Below, piece by piece: positions 53,369-62,326 of a stretch of DNA of 64,000 nt (within the stretch, counting starts at the first letter, position 1; the number at the start of each line of letters is the position of its first letter). The notes below the pieces were generated by a model. The model did no database searches. It was not told the origin of the DNA and was given only the letters and a program-made list of their open reading frames with translations. The stretch spans positions 4,624,501 through 4,688,500 of the forward strand of contig NZ_WHLY01000002.1 of NCBI RefSeq assembly GCF_009296315.1. Direction: 5' to 3'. This DNA comes from Salmonirosea aquatica (GTDB taxonomy: Bacteria > Bacteroidota > Bacteroidia > Cytophagales > Spirosomataceae). The position numbers were made by a program, and so were the translations under genes.

Positions 53369-53893
53369 ATGAACCTTTCTACCCACTCTACTTCGGGCTA
53401 CTCACAGAATCGGCCCTCAGCCATCGTACCCCTCACCGATAGCGAACGATCCCAACTAGAAGACAGCAAGAGCAAATCAAAAAGAGGCATGATGGTAGCT
53501 GCCCTGGGCTTGGCGTTTATTCTGGCCTATCGTTTCCTCTTCACCACCTTGCGCACCGAGGGTGGAATCGCCATTGCCATAGTGGCCGTTATTGGCCTGG
53601 TTGTATTCTATCTTGTATTCAAGTCGAGAATCAACAAAGCACTGGAAAGGGGGACCAAGCACGTGGGCCGGGCGCGGATCGTCAAAAAATACATTTCCGG
53701 AGGTGATGACGGCAGTGGGGGTAGCCCGACTTTCAGGCTGGATTGGGATTTCAATAAAACTCACAGCAAAGTATACGTCCCAAAGGATATCTACGCCAAG
53801 CTTTCTGAAAATGACCTCGCGGACATCGAAGTAGTTTCGACCACCCACTATGTACTTTCAGCACAAAAAGTAGCTGAGTCAGGTAGTTGGTGA
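53369..53893 (+). CDS. two-helix membrane protein of unknown function
   Basis: The 174-residue protein has a polar N-terminal 40 residues with SPLT-like and KSKSKRG stretches, two membrane helices (about 42-60 and 67-84) and a soluble C-terminal domain with a Gly/Ser-rich loop (GGDDGSGGS) and strands FRLDWDF and SKVYVPKDIYAKL. No family is recognised. It converges with the next gene, 15 bases away. Confidence 0.65.
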   Translation: MNLSTHSTSGYSQNRPSAIVPLTDSERSQLEDSKSKSKRGMMVAALGLAFILAYRFLFTTLRTEGGIAIAIVAVIGLVVFYLVFKSRINKALERGTKHVGRARIVKKYISGGDDGSGGSPTFRLDWDFNKTHSKVYVPKDIYAKLSENDLADIEVVSTTHYVLSAQKVAESGSW

Positions 53894-53908
53894 ATACTAG
53901 TTGGCCTG

Positions 53909-54355
53909 TTACCTTTCCAAAAAGCTATCTACCAATGCAAAAGCCTCTGCGGGCTCGTTGGCACAACTCGCACAGAAGGTACCAACCCCATTGACTGGCC
54001 CCTCGTAGCCAAGAGCAAAAAACTTCCGGTAGGATTGATCCTCACTGACCATTACCAGGCCTTTCTTTGGTACATCCTTGTAGATCAGGTAGGTTTTATT
54101 GAATCCCGGAATACTCACACGCAGTGCTTTGGCATTGCCCACTTTCCCTACTCCCAGAATTTTGAGTGGGTACCCTGTTTCGTGCTTCCTGTACGCATAC
54201 ATTATGCTGCATTTCGTGCCGTCAACTTCAAAAGCAAGCTTTTCCCATTCGGGTTGAGAATAATCACCCACCATAAAGAAAGCCCGGGTTTTGGTTTGGG
54301 CATGGCTAAGGGTGATTGTCAAACCCAGCATGCAGCTGATCAGTAGCTTGCTCAT
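53909..54355 (-). CDS. secreted hypothetical protein
   Basis: A 148-residue protein with a signal peptide cut after SHAQ, then a small strand-rich domain with AFFMVGDYSQPEWEKLAFEV, CSIMYAYRKHE and a C-terminal GTFCASCANEPAEAF segment with a CxxC pair. No recognised family. It probably folds with a disulfide in the periplasm. Confidence 0.6.
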   Translation of the reverse strand: MSKLLISCMLGLTITLSHAQTKTRAFFMVGDYSQPEWEKLAFEVDGTKCSIMYAYRKHETGYPLKILGVGKVGNAKALRVSIPGFNKTYLIYKDVPKKGLVMVSEDQSYRKFFALGYEGPVNGVGTFCASCANEPAEAFALVDSFLER

Positions 54356-54393
54356 ACATCAATGGTTGAAAGGTGGCCAAGACTCCGCGTGTG

Positions 54394-54762
54394 CTACACA
54401 ATTTCTTTGCCAAAGGGGGTAAAAGAAAGGCTCATCAGCTTGAAATGCTGACGGGCAAAGGGCAGGCCAATGATGGTAATGGCCAGCAGCACCCCAAATA
54501 CCAAGTGCGTCAGTGCGATCCAGATGCCCCCAACAACGATCCAGATGATATTGAAAATGGTCGACAGGCAGCCGGTATTGCCGGGTACCTCCCGCACTTC
54601 CTGGCCGAAGGGTGCAAGGCTCAGTATGCCGATTTTGAAACACTGAACCCCAAAAGGGATACCGATGATGGTAACACAGAGCACGAAGCCCGCCACCATG
54701 TACTCGATGAAGACAATCAACCCACCAAAAATGAGCCAGATAATATTTCCCAGAAGATTCAT
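54394..54762 (-). CDS. YccF domain membrane protein
   Basis: The 122-residue protein has two copies of the YccF motif: NIIWLIFGGLIVFIEYMVAG with TIIGIPFGVQCFKI, then NIIWIVVGGIWIALTHLVFG with TIIGLPFARQHFKL. YccF proteins are small inner-membrane proteins of unknown function with four helices arranged as a duplicated pair. The internal duplication is obvious in the sequence. Confidence 0.9.
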   Translation of the reverse strand: MNLLGNIIWLIFGGLIVFIEYMVAGFVLCVTIIGIPFGVQCFKIGILSLAPFGQEVREVPGNTGCLSTIFNIIWIVVGGIWIALTHLVFGVLLAITIIGLPFARQHFKLMSLSFTPFGKEIV

Positions 54763-54903
54763 GCGCTAGATGAGGTTTATGAAGGGTACCAACAGAATAA
54801 CAGCCGCCCGAGGCTTCCCGAGCGACTGTCAAGGTACTGAAAAAAACAGTAGGCTGTAATAATGCACTACACGGGATGCCAGCACAGGTACGGTATGTGG
54901 GGA

Positions 54904-55398
54904 TTATTGATTGTTATTGCGTCTATTGGCCATACCCTGGTCGTATTCTTCCTGGCTCAATCGATTATCCTTGTTCGTATCCCAGGCGCTGTACCAGCCC
55001 GCTTTGGTATTACCCTGCCGGTATTCGTTATCATTTACGAAACCATCCGCATCGATGTCCCAGTCGGCCCAGCCTTGCCCGGTCAGCCCACTTTTCTGAA
55101 TGCCGCGATTCCATTCATCCTGGTCCAGGCGGTTATCCTGGTTGGTGTCCCAGTCTGTAAAGTACCCCCCGGCGTACTCATTCTCGTCCAGAAAGTTGTC
55201 CTGGTTCTTATCCCATTGGGTAAAGTAGCTCTCGTTGGAGGTACTGTCATCCATGGTTTCAGTGGTCGCCATGTCGTTTTCTTCGGTGGCCGATTCTTTC
55301 TTATCGGAGCAGGCGGCCAGGCTTAGGATCAGAAAAAGGCAGATTCCGTACTCCACAATACTGGGTATACTCTTATTTGGCTTTTTCATGTACTTCAT
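54904..55398 (-). CDS. EF-hand calcium-binding lipoprotein
   Basis: The 164-residue protein has a lipobox (SLAAC, Cys30), an acidic linker and four EF-hand loops: D63-E74, D84-E95, D114-E125 and D140-E151. Three follow DxNxDNxLxxxE and the third DxDADGFVxxxE, so the usual Ca2+ ligands at positions 1, 3, 5 and 12 are present. A Trp precedes each first Asp. Loop spacing is 21, 30 and 26 residues. It should sit in the periplasm or outer membrane and bind calcium in structural or sensing roles. The partner is unknown. A start three codons later (MKKPNK) is equally possible. Confidence 0.88.
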   Translation of the reverse strand: MKYMKKPNKSIPSIVEYGICLFLILSLAACSDKKESATEENDMATTETMDDSTSNESYFTQWDKNQDNFLDENEYAGGYFTDWDTNQDNRLDQDEWNRGIQKSGLTGQGWADWDIDADGFVNDNEYRQGNTKAGWYSAWDTNKDNRLSQEEYDQGMANRRNNNQ

Positions 55399-55790
55399 TT
55401 TTAAGGTTTTAAGTGGATGTTAGTTTTTTCTTTGTTTTATCAAAAAAATGTGCCGGAAAACCGCTCGGCCTGTTTTTCAATCAAAAAGCTCTTTTGTATA
55501 TACTATCTTTTGCGTGCTCAGGGAAGCCAACGGTAACTATTATGACTTTGGATGGAATACCTAGTGTGATTTATGGGGGTAAATAAATTCATATTCAGGG
55601 ATTTTGGTACTTTTTGCCCACCTGTGGCGGTAAGTAAACACCCTACTGTCAGCGTCTTTGCTGTGTTGTTTTCGTGCTACCTACCGTTTGGTGGGGTAGT
55701 GTCAGAGGTATGTGTAAAAAAATCTGAATTTTTCAGTAACCTTTCCCAGAAGCTCCGGTTTTCACGTCAAATTCCAACCCCCCAGTACGA
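55399..55790. other. divergent intergenic region before sigma factor gene
   Basis: No convincing gene is seen. A 76-codon open frame at 55573-55803 has no similarity or start support. The region before the ECF sigma gene contains an imperfect inverted repeat CTGAA-TTT-TTCAG at 55724-55736 that could serve as an operator or promoter element. No TAnnTTTG was seen here. Confidence 0.4.
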
Positions 55791-56342
55791 TTGGATTCAC
55801 TAGCGGACAATGCTTTGATGCTTCAGGTCAAAGCGGGCCAGATGGACAAAATGGGGCTGCTCTTCGAGCGGTACCATCGTGAACTGTTCGGCTACCTGTA
55901 CCACATGAGCGGCCGGCCCGATGTGAGTGAAGACATTGTGCAGACGGTCTTCTATCGCATGCTGAAGTACCGCCATACCTTTACCGGCGACGGCTCGTTT
56001 CGCTCCTGGATGTACCACCTGGCGCGTAACGTCCTGGTCGATACGGCAAAGGAAAATAAACGGACAGCCTACCACCAGGATGTGGTCGATTATGCTGAAA
56101 GGGTAGAGGGAGGCATGGCGGCTGACGAGCCGCTGGAAAAGGAGCAGGAACAGGCGGCTTTACAGGATGCTCTGACCCGGCTAAGCCCGGAACACCGGGA
56201 AGTGCTGGTACTTAGTCGATTTCAGGAGTTGAAGTACCTTGAGATTGCCCACATTCTGAACATTTCCGAAGGTGCTGTGAAGGTACGGGTACATCGGGCC
56301 ATGAATGAGTTGAAAAAGACGTATTTGAAGATTGCCCAATAA
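55791..56342 (+). CDS. ECF RNA polymerase sigma factor
   Basis: The 183-residue protein is an ECF (group 4) sigma: region 2 YHRELFGYLYHMSGRPDVSEDIVQTVF and FRSWMYHLARNVLVD, and region 4 LSPEHREVLVLSRFQELKYLEIAHILNISEGAVKVRVHRA. It would direct RNA polymerase to a specific promoter set. The start is TTG (MDSLADN). The downstream anti-sigma gene begins within or just after its stop codon, as in cognate pairs. Confidence 0.9.
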   Translation: MDSLADNALMLQVKAGQMDKMGLLFERYHRELFGYLYHMSGRPDVSEDIVQTVFYRMLKYRHTFTGDGSFRSWMYHLARNVLVDTAKENKRTAYHQDVVDYAERVEGGMAADEPLEKEQEQAALQDALTRLSPEHREVLVLSRFQELKYLEIAHILNISEGAVKVRVHRAMNELKKTYLKIAQ

Positions 56343-56352
56343 AAGACAGCGT

Positions 56353-57174
56353 ATGGATTGTGATATTGTAAAGGAACAATTGCCCGAATGGCTGAATGAC
56401 GAGCTTCCGCTTGCCGAAAAGGTCCTACTGGACGATCACGTCGCCCGGTGCCCGGATTGTCAGCTCGAACTGAACGCCATGCGGCAGCTTTGGCACCGGA
56501 TGGGTACCCTGCCCATTCCCGAGCCCCGGCCTGAGATGCGCACGCAGTTTTATGCGATGCTGGATACTTTCAAAAAAGAAGAAGAGATACAACAGCGCAG
56601 CAATTGGGCCGAATGGCTACCGAAGCTATGGATGGGCTGGCAGCCCCGACAAGCAATGCGCCTTGCGTATAGCGTGTTGCTGATAGGAGTAGGCATGGTG
56701 GCAGGCTACTGGATAAAGTACCAACGCATGCCTACAGTAGCTTACCAGCAACAGATCGACACCCTTTCGACGCAGGTAGAGGAAATGCGCGAGATGATGA
56801 TGCTTTCCCTGCTTGAAAATCCTTCAGCCACGGAGCGGCTGCGGGCGGTGAGCTACACCAAAGAGATTTCCGATGTGGACGGGCGTGTGATCGACGCCCT
56901 GCTCACGACTCTCGACAACGACCCGAATGTAAACGTGCGCCTGGTAACGCTGGAGGCCCTGGCCACGCTAGCCGACGATGCCCGCGTCCGCGAAGGTCTG
57001 GTTCACTCGCTCACGAGGCAGGAGTCGCCCCTGGTACAGGTGGCTCTGGCCGATGTGATGGTGCAGCTACAGGAGAAGAAATCCATCAAACCCCTGCGCC
57101 AACTGCTCCGCCGGGACGACCTCAACGACCTGGTCAAGAGTAAAATAGAACAGACGATCAAAGACTTATCCTGA
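56353..57174 (+). CDS. zinc-finger anti-sigma factor with HEAT repeats
   Basis: From ATG 56353 the protein has 273 residues. Residues 1-45 form a zf-HC2 zinc-binding anti-sigma domain with H29, C33 and C36 (HxxxCxxC) and C3. One membrane helix follows at about 102-121, and the extracytoplasmic part from about 160 has HEAT-like repeats (VIDALLTTLDNDPNVNVRLVTLEAL, PLVQVALADVMVQL, IKPLRQLLRRDD). It should hold the ECF sigma inactive until signalled. A TTG start at 56332 overlaps the sigma stop and was not chosen. Confidence 0.88.
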   Translation: MDCDIVKEQLPEWLNDELPLAEKVLLDDHVARCPDCQLELNAMRQLWHRMGTLPIPEPRPEMRTQFYAMLDTFKKEEEIQQRSNWAEWLPKLWMGWQPRQAMRLAYSVLLIGVGMVAGYWIKYQRMPTVAYQQQIDTLSTQVEEMREMMMLSLLENPSATERLRAVSYTKEISDVDGRVIDALLTTLDNDPNVNVRLVTLEALATLADDARVREGLVHSLTRQESPLVQVALADVMVQLQEKKSIKPLRQLLRRDDLNDLVKSKIEQTIKDLS

Positions 57175-57194
57175 TTTTAACCCAAGACTTTATC

Positions 57195-58064
57195 ATGAAA
57201 CAACTAGGAATGGTCTCCCTACTCGGGGGAATGATGCTCGCTTGTGCCCCATCGAACGCACAAAAACAGGAATTCAAAGAAAAAGTTACGCGGGAATTTG
57301 CCCTGACGGGCAGCGCCGGAGCCAGTACATTGGTGATCTACAACCTCAATGGTTTTATCCATGTAGAAGGTACCCCGGCCAGTAAGGTCACGCTGGAAGT
57401 AGATAAACAACTGACCGCGAAGAACCAGCAGGAGCTGGAAGTGGGAAAACAAGAACTCAAGCTGGCCTTCGAGCAAGTAGGTGACACCATCTTTGCCTAC
57501 ATTGCCGAACCCTTCGATACGCGACCCAATCGGGATCGCCGTAATTGGGAACACAACAGGAAGCTCGATTACGATTTTACGCTGGACTTTACCGTGAAGG
57601 TACCCCGTCAGATGAATCTGAATGTTTCGACCATCAACCACGGTGATGTGAAAGTCAGTGACGTGGCCGGTACCCTGAAAGTACGGAATATCAATGGGGC
57701 CATCGGGCTAACCCATGTTTCGGGGGTAACGGACGCGCATACCATCAATGGCAATTTGGAAGCTACCTATACCACCGCGCCCGCCGAGGCATCGACCTAC
57801 TACACCCTCAACGGTGATATCAAGATAAGCTACCCGGCCAACCTCTCGGCCGACCTACAATTCAAGACTTTCCAGGGCGAATTCTATACCGATTTTTCTC
57901 AGGTCGAGGTACTGCCCGCCCGCGTGGTCAAAAACCAGGAGCAACGGGGTGATAAAACCGTCTACAAACTCAACCAAACTACCTCCGTCCGGATTGGCAA
58001 GGGTGGCAAAAACCTGCGCTTTGAAACCTTCAATGGTAGTGTGTATATCAAAAAAATATCCTGA
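57195..58064 (+). CDS. DUF4097 beta-strand repeat protein A
   Basis: The 289-residue protein has a lipoprotein-like or Sec signal (LACAPSNAQ) and a mature region of repeating short strands: VKVPRQMNLNVSTINHGDVKVSDVAGTLKVRNINGAIGLTHVSG and TINGNLEATY. This DUF4097 pattern folds as a right-handed beta helix or adhesin-like solenoid. It is in the operon of the sigma/anti-sigma pair, 21 bases after the anti-sigma stop. Function is unknown. Likely envelope stress-related. Confidence 0.85.
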   Translation: MKQLGMVSLLGGMMLACAPSNAQKQEFKEKVTREFALTGSAGASTLVIYNLNGFIHVEGTPASKVTLEVDKQLTAKNQQELEVGKQELKLAFEQVGDTIFAYIAEPFDTRPNRDRRNWEHNRKLDYDFTLDFTVKVPRQMNLNVSTINHGDVKVSDVAGTLKVRNINGAIGLTHVSGVTDAHTINGNLEATYTTAPAEASTYYTLNGDIKISYPANLSADLQFKTFQGEFYTDFSQVEVLPARVVKNQEQRGDKTVYKLNQTTSVRIGKGGKNLRFETFNGSVYIKKIS

Positions 58065-58105
58065 GTAATTCTATTTTCTATCAATTCCAATTAAGCCAAC
58101 CAATC

Positions 58106-58954
58106 ATGAAAAATATAGTAATCACATTTTTGCTCGTGTTCCTGTCGGGAACGCTGCCTCTTTTCGCTCAGACTGCCGCCAAGGAAGAATTGACGGTACC
58201 CCTGAGCGACCCCAACAAACCCGGTACGCTGGAAGTAGGACTGGTTAACGGCTCGATCACCGTAGTAGGGTACAGCGGCAAAGAAGTTCAGATCGAGGCG
58301 ATGTCGGGTGCCAAGGCTGGCAGCGAAGGCAAAATGAAAGATAAGCCGTCCGGCGAGGCACAGTCTTCAGGTATGCGGCGTATTACGCCCAACACTAGCT
58401 TCGAGTTAGCGGCCGAGGAGCGAAACAATACTGTTAAGATAACGTCCAATAGTATCATGCACCCGGTCAATCTGACGATCCGGGTACCCCAGAAGTTTTC
58501 GTTGAAAGTAAGTACTGTCAACGAGGGTGCCATCAAAGTGGAGAACGTGAACGGCGAGCTGGAAGTGAAGAATATAAACGGCCCCATTGATCTGATCAAT
58601 GTGAGTGGTTCGGCGGTAGCCAACACAATCAACGGAGACATCAAGGTCAACTTCCGGGAGTTGAACGCCACGGCCCCCATGGCTTTCTCGACCCTCAACG
58701 GCCGCATCGACGTTACGTTTCCGACTGCGGCTAAGGCCAGCTTTAAAATGAAATCGGACCGGGGTGATATCTTCAGCGATTTTGATATGGATATTGATAA
58801 AAGCCAGCCACAGGCCACCCGATCCAGTCAGTCGGGCATGTACCGCGTCACTATTGAAAATTGGGTGTACGGTAAAATCAATGGGGGCGGTCCGGAAATC
58901 ATGATGAAAAGTATGCAGGGGAATATCTATGTCCGGAAGGCCGGGAGCCGCTGA
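58106..58954 (+). CDS. DUF4097 beta-strand repeat protein B
   Basis: The 282-residue paralogue has a Sec signal (LPLFAQ) and the same DUF4097 scheme: RVPQKFSLKVSTVNEGAIKVENVNGELEVKNINGPIDLINVSG and TINGDIKVNF, ending MQGNIYVRKAG. It is 42 bases after gene A. The two share repeat geometry but only moderate identity, consistent with an old tandem duplication. It ends the sigma-factor operon, with a strong terminator 53 bases on. Confidence 0.85.
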   Translation: MKNIVITFLLVFLSGTLPLFAQTAAKEELTVPLSDPNKPGTLEVGLVNGSITVVGYSGKEVQIEAMSGAKAGSEGKMKDKPSGEAQSSGMRRITPNTSFELAAEERNNTVKITSNSIMHPVNLTIRVPQKFSLKVSTVNEGAIKVENVNGELEVKNINGPIDLINVSGSAVANTINGDIKVNFRELNATAPMAFSTLNGRIDVTFPTAAKASFKMKSDRGDIFSDFDMDIDKSQPQATRSSQSGMYRVTIENWVYGKINGGGPEIMMKSMQGNIYVRKAGSR

Positions 58955-59006
58955 TAAGGTACCCTAAGAGGGAATTCAAAGATTTTTGCTGCATTCAAAA
59001 AATTCT

Positions 59007-59064
59007 CCATGAAAAACGGCGCTGCGCAACACCGAGACAGGTTGCGCAGCGCCGTTTTTCATGG
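59007..59064. terminator. perfect 24-bp bidirectional terminator
   Basis: Arms 59007-59030 (CCATGAAAAACGGCGCTGCG plus CAAC) and 59041-59064 are perfectly complementary around a ten-base loop. An AAAAA/TTTTT pair within each arm suits termination in both directions, between the plus-strand DUF4097 operon and the minus-strand gene ending at 59087. Confidence 0.92.
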
Positions 59065-59086
59065 TTGAAAACCTAATTGAACTGGA

Positions 59087-59521
59087 TTATTCTTTTTTCG
59101 TTTCCTGAAAGTCAACCACACTGACCCGTATTTTCTTGTCAGGCATTTCATCTATTTCCATCAGGAAAGTTACTTTGCCGCCTTTGCCTTCTGTAGTCAG
59201 GGTAACGTGCCGCTGTTCTCTTGATGGGTCCTCGAACACCGCCTTGCTGACCGTCTTCCCTTCTTTGTAGGGCGTACTCCAATCGCAGGTAGTCGATTCG
59301 ATAGTTCCAGTCATTTGATGGTCTGCACTGCCCGGTGTGATTATGATTTGAGAACCTTTGATTTGGATCGTACTCTGTTCATCCACCGTTCGCTGAATGA
59401 CTCCCGACCCATCCAGGTACTCGGTCTTTGAAGCAGTGATTGTGACATCCTGATTGCACTGGCCAAAGCTAAGTGTAGAACTGGCGGCCAGTAGCAGGAT
59501 ACTGTAAATTTGATTTTTCAT
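59087..59521 (-). CDS. secreted hypothetical protein
   Basis: From ATG 59521 the protein has 144 residues with a Sec signal (TLSFGQC). The mature part is strand-rich and has a pair of Cys residues (CNQDVTI and STTCDWS) that could form a disulfide. No family is recognised. Upstream reading to 59584 gives only an AT-rich extension without signal features. Confidence 0.6.
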   Translation of the reverse strand: MKNQIYSILLLAASSTLSFGQCNQDVTITASKTEYLDGSGVIQRTVDEQSTIQIKGSQIIITPGSADHQMTGTIESTTCDWSTPYKEGKTVSKAVFEDPSREQRHVTLTTEGKGGKVTFLMEIDEMPDKKIRVSVVDFQETKKE

Positions 59522-59717
59522 GGCTATGTTACGCTTTAGGTTGAATACTAGATAAAAGTAATAATCTTTCAAACTATTATGCAAAGCATAGTAGCTTGCA
59601 TAGCCCTATATTTTATAAATGGTTAAAATTCGTGATAAGTGGGAAACTTACCGGCAGCATCAGCCTTGCGATTATTCTGGACGAGTAGACTGAGTATCAA
59701 GTAGAATGGCGAATATC

Positions 59718-61193
59718 TCAGTTTTGTGATTCCTTTTTTACCTGCCTTATTTTAATGAAATCGATGGTTTGAATAATGCTGAGTATACTATTTGATAGGG
59801 CTAATGCCCCCAAAAGCAGAATAACATCAGGCATCATCAGAAAAATACGTTCCCAATTCAGAACCCTTTTACTTAGAGCCGTAATAATGAATGGAATAAG
59901 AAGGAGCAGAAAAAGGGGCCACAGGCGCCCTATCACCCCAAACCACGAGCGCCAGGCCGGGTAATGCCGGAATTTGTGCTTGCCGCTTCTTTTACGGATA
60001 ATCCGCCTGATGGACAGCCCCAATCCAACTACCAGAATTCCGAGGAGGCAAGCCTGGAAAACCCAGTCCGGCCAACGGGAAACGGGAGGTACCTCATGGG
60101 CCGTGAGCTCAGCTATATCATGTATGAATGAATAATAGTCGACAAAAGGATTGAGGCCACCATTGAAGAGAAGGACAATTCCATATCCACTCTCGGTGAG
60201 CAGGATTTGTTCCGCACTGTAAGTCCATAGGATACCACTATGATACAGATCTTTATTGTCATTCGCGTACCAGCCCATGGCGTACGTGGAAGCGGGGTTG
60301 GACGGGAGGCTATGTGACAGGGCTACGGATTGCCGGGAAATCAGCGGGCGGTTATTAATTACCCCCTCATTGAGCTGTAGTTGCAGCCAATGCGCCATGT
60401 CATTGGCCGTAGAGATCATACCGGCTGCTCCATTGACGAACCATTGGGGCTCTTGTATGGGAATTGCCTTGCCAAAAGCGAAAATGTTTCCCCTGGGAAG
60501 TCCATCCGGAGCTGCATAAAATAAGTGGGTCAGCGCGACATTCTGGGTGTGGCTCATGCCCAGTGGAACGAACCAGTGTTTTCGCAGATAGTCGGAAAAT
60601 TCTTCCTGGCTTACTGCTTCCACCACTTTGGCCAGTACCTGATAGTTTGGGTTATGATAATGAAACTGTTCGCCGGGAGCACTCACCAGTCGGGCGGTCT
60701 TCAGACGCTCCACCGCTTGATCCAACGTGTGTGGCTGCTCGGCAAAGGCTAGTTCTGGAAAACCGGTATCGGCCAGGCCACTCGTTTGATGCAGGAGTTG
60801 GCGGATCGTGATTGAGGTACCCCGCGGGTCGTCGATGACAAAAGAAGGCAGGTACCGGTTCACCGGAGCATCCAAATCGACAGCTCCCTTTTCGACAAGT
60901 TGCAGGATGGCCAAGGCGGTAAATGCTTTGCTCAGCGATGCAATGGCGAATGGAGTGTCCGCGGTAATCCGTTTTCCATCGGTGGTACCATATCCTTTCA
61001 CCAGCACGATGCTATCCTTTCGAACAACGGCAATGGCTAAACCCGGTAAGCTACTGGTATTCAGCCGGTCCTGAATATAATGGTCTATCTTGACAGCCAG
61101 GGAATCGGATTGGGCGCAAGACTCCTGAAAGCCGAGGATACAGGCGAAGATAAGAAACGAGATGAAAAGAGCAGACTTTAAAAAAAGAGTCAT
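59718..61193 (-). CDS. serine hydrolase (class C beta-lactamase fold) with C-terminal membrane helices
   Basis: From ATG 61193 the protein has 491 residues: signal peptide (ESCAQS), then the beta-lactamase/DD-peptidase fold with the catalytic S86-L-S-K89 (SxxK) in IASLSKAF and Y179-H-N181 (YxN). From about residue 390 there are three to four membrane helices. Such proteins are usually peptidases or esterases of unknown substrate rather than resistance enzymes. The C-terminal membrane domain, which anchors the enzyme to the inner membrane, is a recurrent but unusual fusion. Start choice follows the signal peptide. Confidence 0.85.
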   Translation of the reverse strand: MTLFLKSALFISFLIFACILGFQESCAQSDSLAVKIDHYIQDRLNTSSLPGLAIAVVRKDSIVLVKGYGTTDGKRITADTPFAIASLSKAFTALAILQLVEKGAVDLDAPVNRYLPSFVIDDPRGTSITIRQLLHQTSGLADTGFPELAFAEQPHTLDQAVERLKTARLVSAPGEQFHYHNPNYQVLAKVVEAVSQEEFSDYLRKHWFVPLGMSHTQNVALTHLFYAAPDGLPRGNIFAFGKAIPIQEPQWFVNGAAGMISTANDMAHWLQLQLNEGVINNRPLISRQSVALSHSLPSNPASTYAMGWYANDNKDLYHSGILWTYSAEQILLTESGYGIVLLFNGGLNPFVDYYSFIHDIAELTAHEVPPVSRWPDWVFQACLLGILVVGLGLSIRRIIRKRSGKHKFRHYPAWRSWFGVIGRLWPLFLLLLIPFIITALSKRVLNWERIFLMMPDVILLLGALALSNSILSIIQTIDFIKIRQVKKESQN

Positions 61194-61307
61194 AGTGGGT
61201 TTCTGCAAGGAGAGTAAGGCTCTTTTTGATCGGTCCTTTCGGTAGGTCAATCAAATTGCAAAAATTCACATATCGTTTCTTCAATCCATTTACATAGGTA
61301 AAGAAAT

Positions 61308-61883
61308 TTATCCCTGCGCCAATTTCTTACGAATGCGGCTCAATTGCGTGGGAGTGATTCCCAGGTAGGAGGCAATGTGATATTGAGGAATATCCTGTTC
61401 CAGGAGTGGGTAACGTTCCTGAAAAAGGGCATACCGCTTTTCTGCGCCGTACCGGGCCATTTCTAATTCTTTTTGCTCTTTTTCGACAAAATAACGTTCG
61501 GCAAACAACCTACCAATCCTTTCCAATTCCTGGTAACGGTCATACAGTCTGACAAATGATCGATAATCCGCAGCCAGCAGGTGGCAGTCGAGCAGGGCCT
61601 GTTGAATAATCTGGTTGGGCTTACCCGTGATAAGAGAGGTATAGGCACCAGCGATAGAAGGAGAAGTAAAGAAGTGCTTATTGTATTCTGTACCTCGCTC
61701 ATCTCGGAAAAAGGCCCGGATAACGCCTGATTCCACGAAAACAAACTGGGTGGCGATCTGACCCTCCTGAATTAGAAATTCTCCCCTTTTCAAAACCACC
61801 TTCTGAAATAAGCGACTCAGTTCATTCCAGGCCTCCTCATGCACAGGCGCAAACGAATTAAGGTAAGTTCTCAGCGCTATCAC
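61308..61883 (-). CDS. Crp/Fnr family transcriptional regulator
   Basis: The 191-residue protein has an N-terminal cyclic-nucleotide-binding-like beta roll (LIQEGQIATQFVFVESGVIRAFF) and a C-terminal helix-turn-helix (IPQYHIASYLGITPTQLSRIRKKLAQG). Bacteroidota members of this family often do not bind cAMP and act as local regulators. The divergent or upstream targets are not clear. It is 115 bases from the serine hydrolase and on the same strand, so it may be read with it. Confidence 0.9.
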   Translation of the reverse strand: MIALRTYLNSFAPVHEEAWNELSRLFQKVVLKRGEFLIQEGQIATQFVFVESGVIRAFFRDERGTEYNKHFFTSPSIAGAYTSLITGKPNQIIQQALLDCHLLAADYRSFVRLYDRYQELERIGRLFAERYFVEKEQKELEMARYGAEKRYALFQERYPLLEQDIPQYHIASYLGITPTQLSRIRKKLAQG

Positions 61884-62326
61884 AGTAGTTTTTGGTTCAA
61901 AGAGGCCTTGCTCTTTTTTGGTACTTCTTCATCAATTGGGTCAATCAGGCGAGGCGCTTGCTCAAGGTACCACACATGTAGGTCAGGCACTTATCATTCT
62001 TAAGAATACGAGCGTACTTGACGACAAGGGCAAACTTCTAAATTAATTGTCCTGGATTGGGATTATAACAATGAAATGGCCCAGCTTGGTGTGCTAGAGC
62101 AAATGTACGATCAGGTATATGAGAATGAGCGTGTGTAAATTGAGCTATCATGTGCCAGTAAAATTGTGTTGAGGATTGAAGAAAAAATTGGCGTCACCAT
62201 GTGGTTTGCGAAATTCAACGTAAGAGTTTAGGATAGTATAACGCTCGGAAGATTATTAGTCGTCACTCGAAAGAATAAAATGACTGACAAGAAATGGCAG
62301 CCATAAATTACAAAAACTTATACTCT
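61884..62326. other. AT-rich, gene-poor stretch with short decayed frames
   Basis: Nothing intact is seen. Plus-strand frames of 30-60 codons run through 61915-62055 (ending ...NTSVLDDKGKLLN then stop) and 62050-62138 (GNNEMAQLGVLEQMYDQ-like wording) but lack starts and recognisable families. They look like remnants of a degraded gene. One GGTACC lies near 61966. This is the left edge of the accessory patch. Confidence 0.4.

Noticed and set aside
55573-55803. 76-codon plus-strand frame before the ECF sigma gene
   Set aside because: No start support, no similarity and it runs into the sigma gene start; the region is better read as regulatory DNA.
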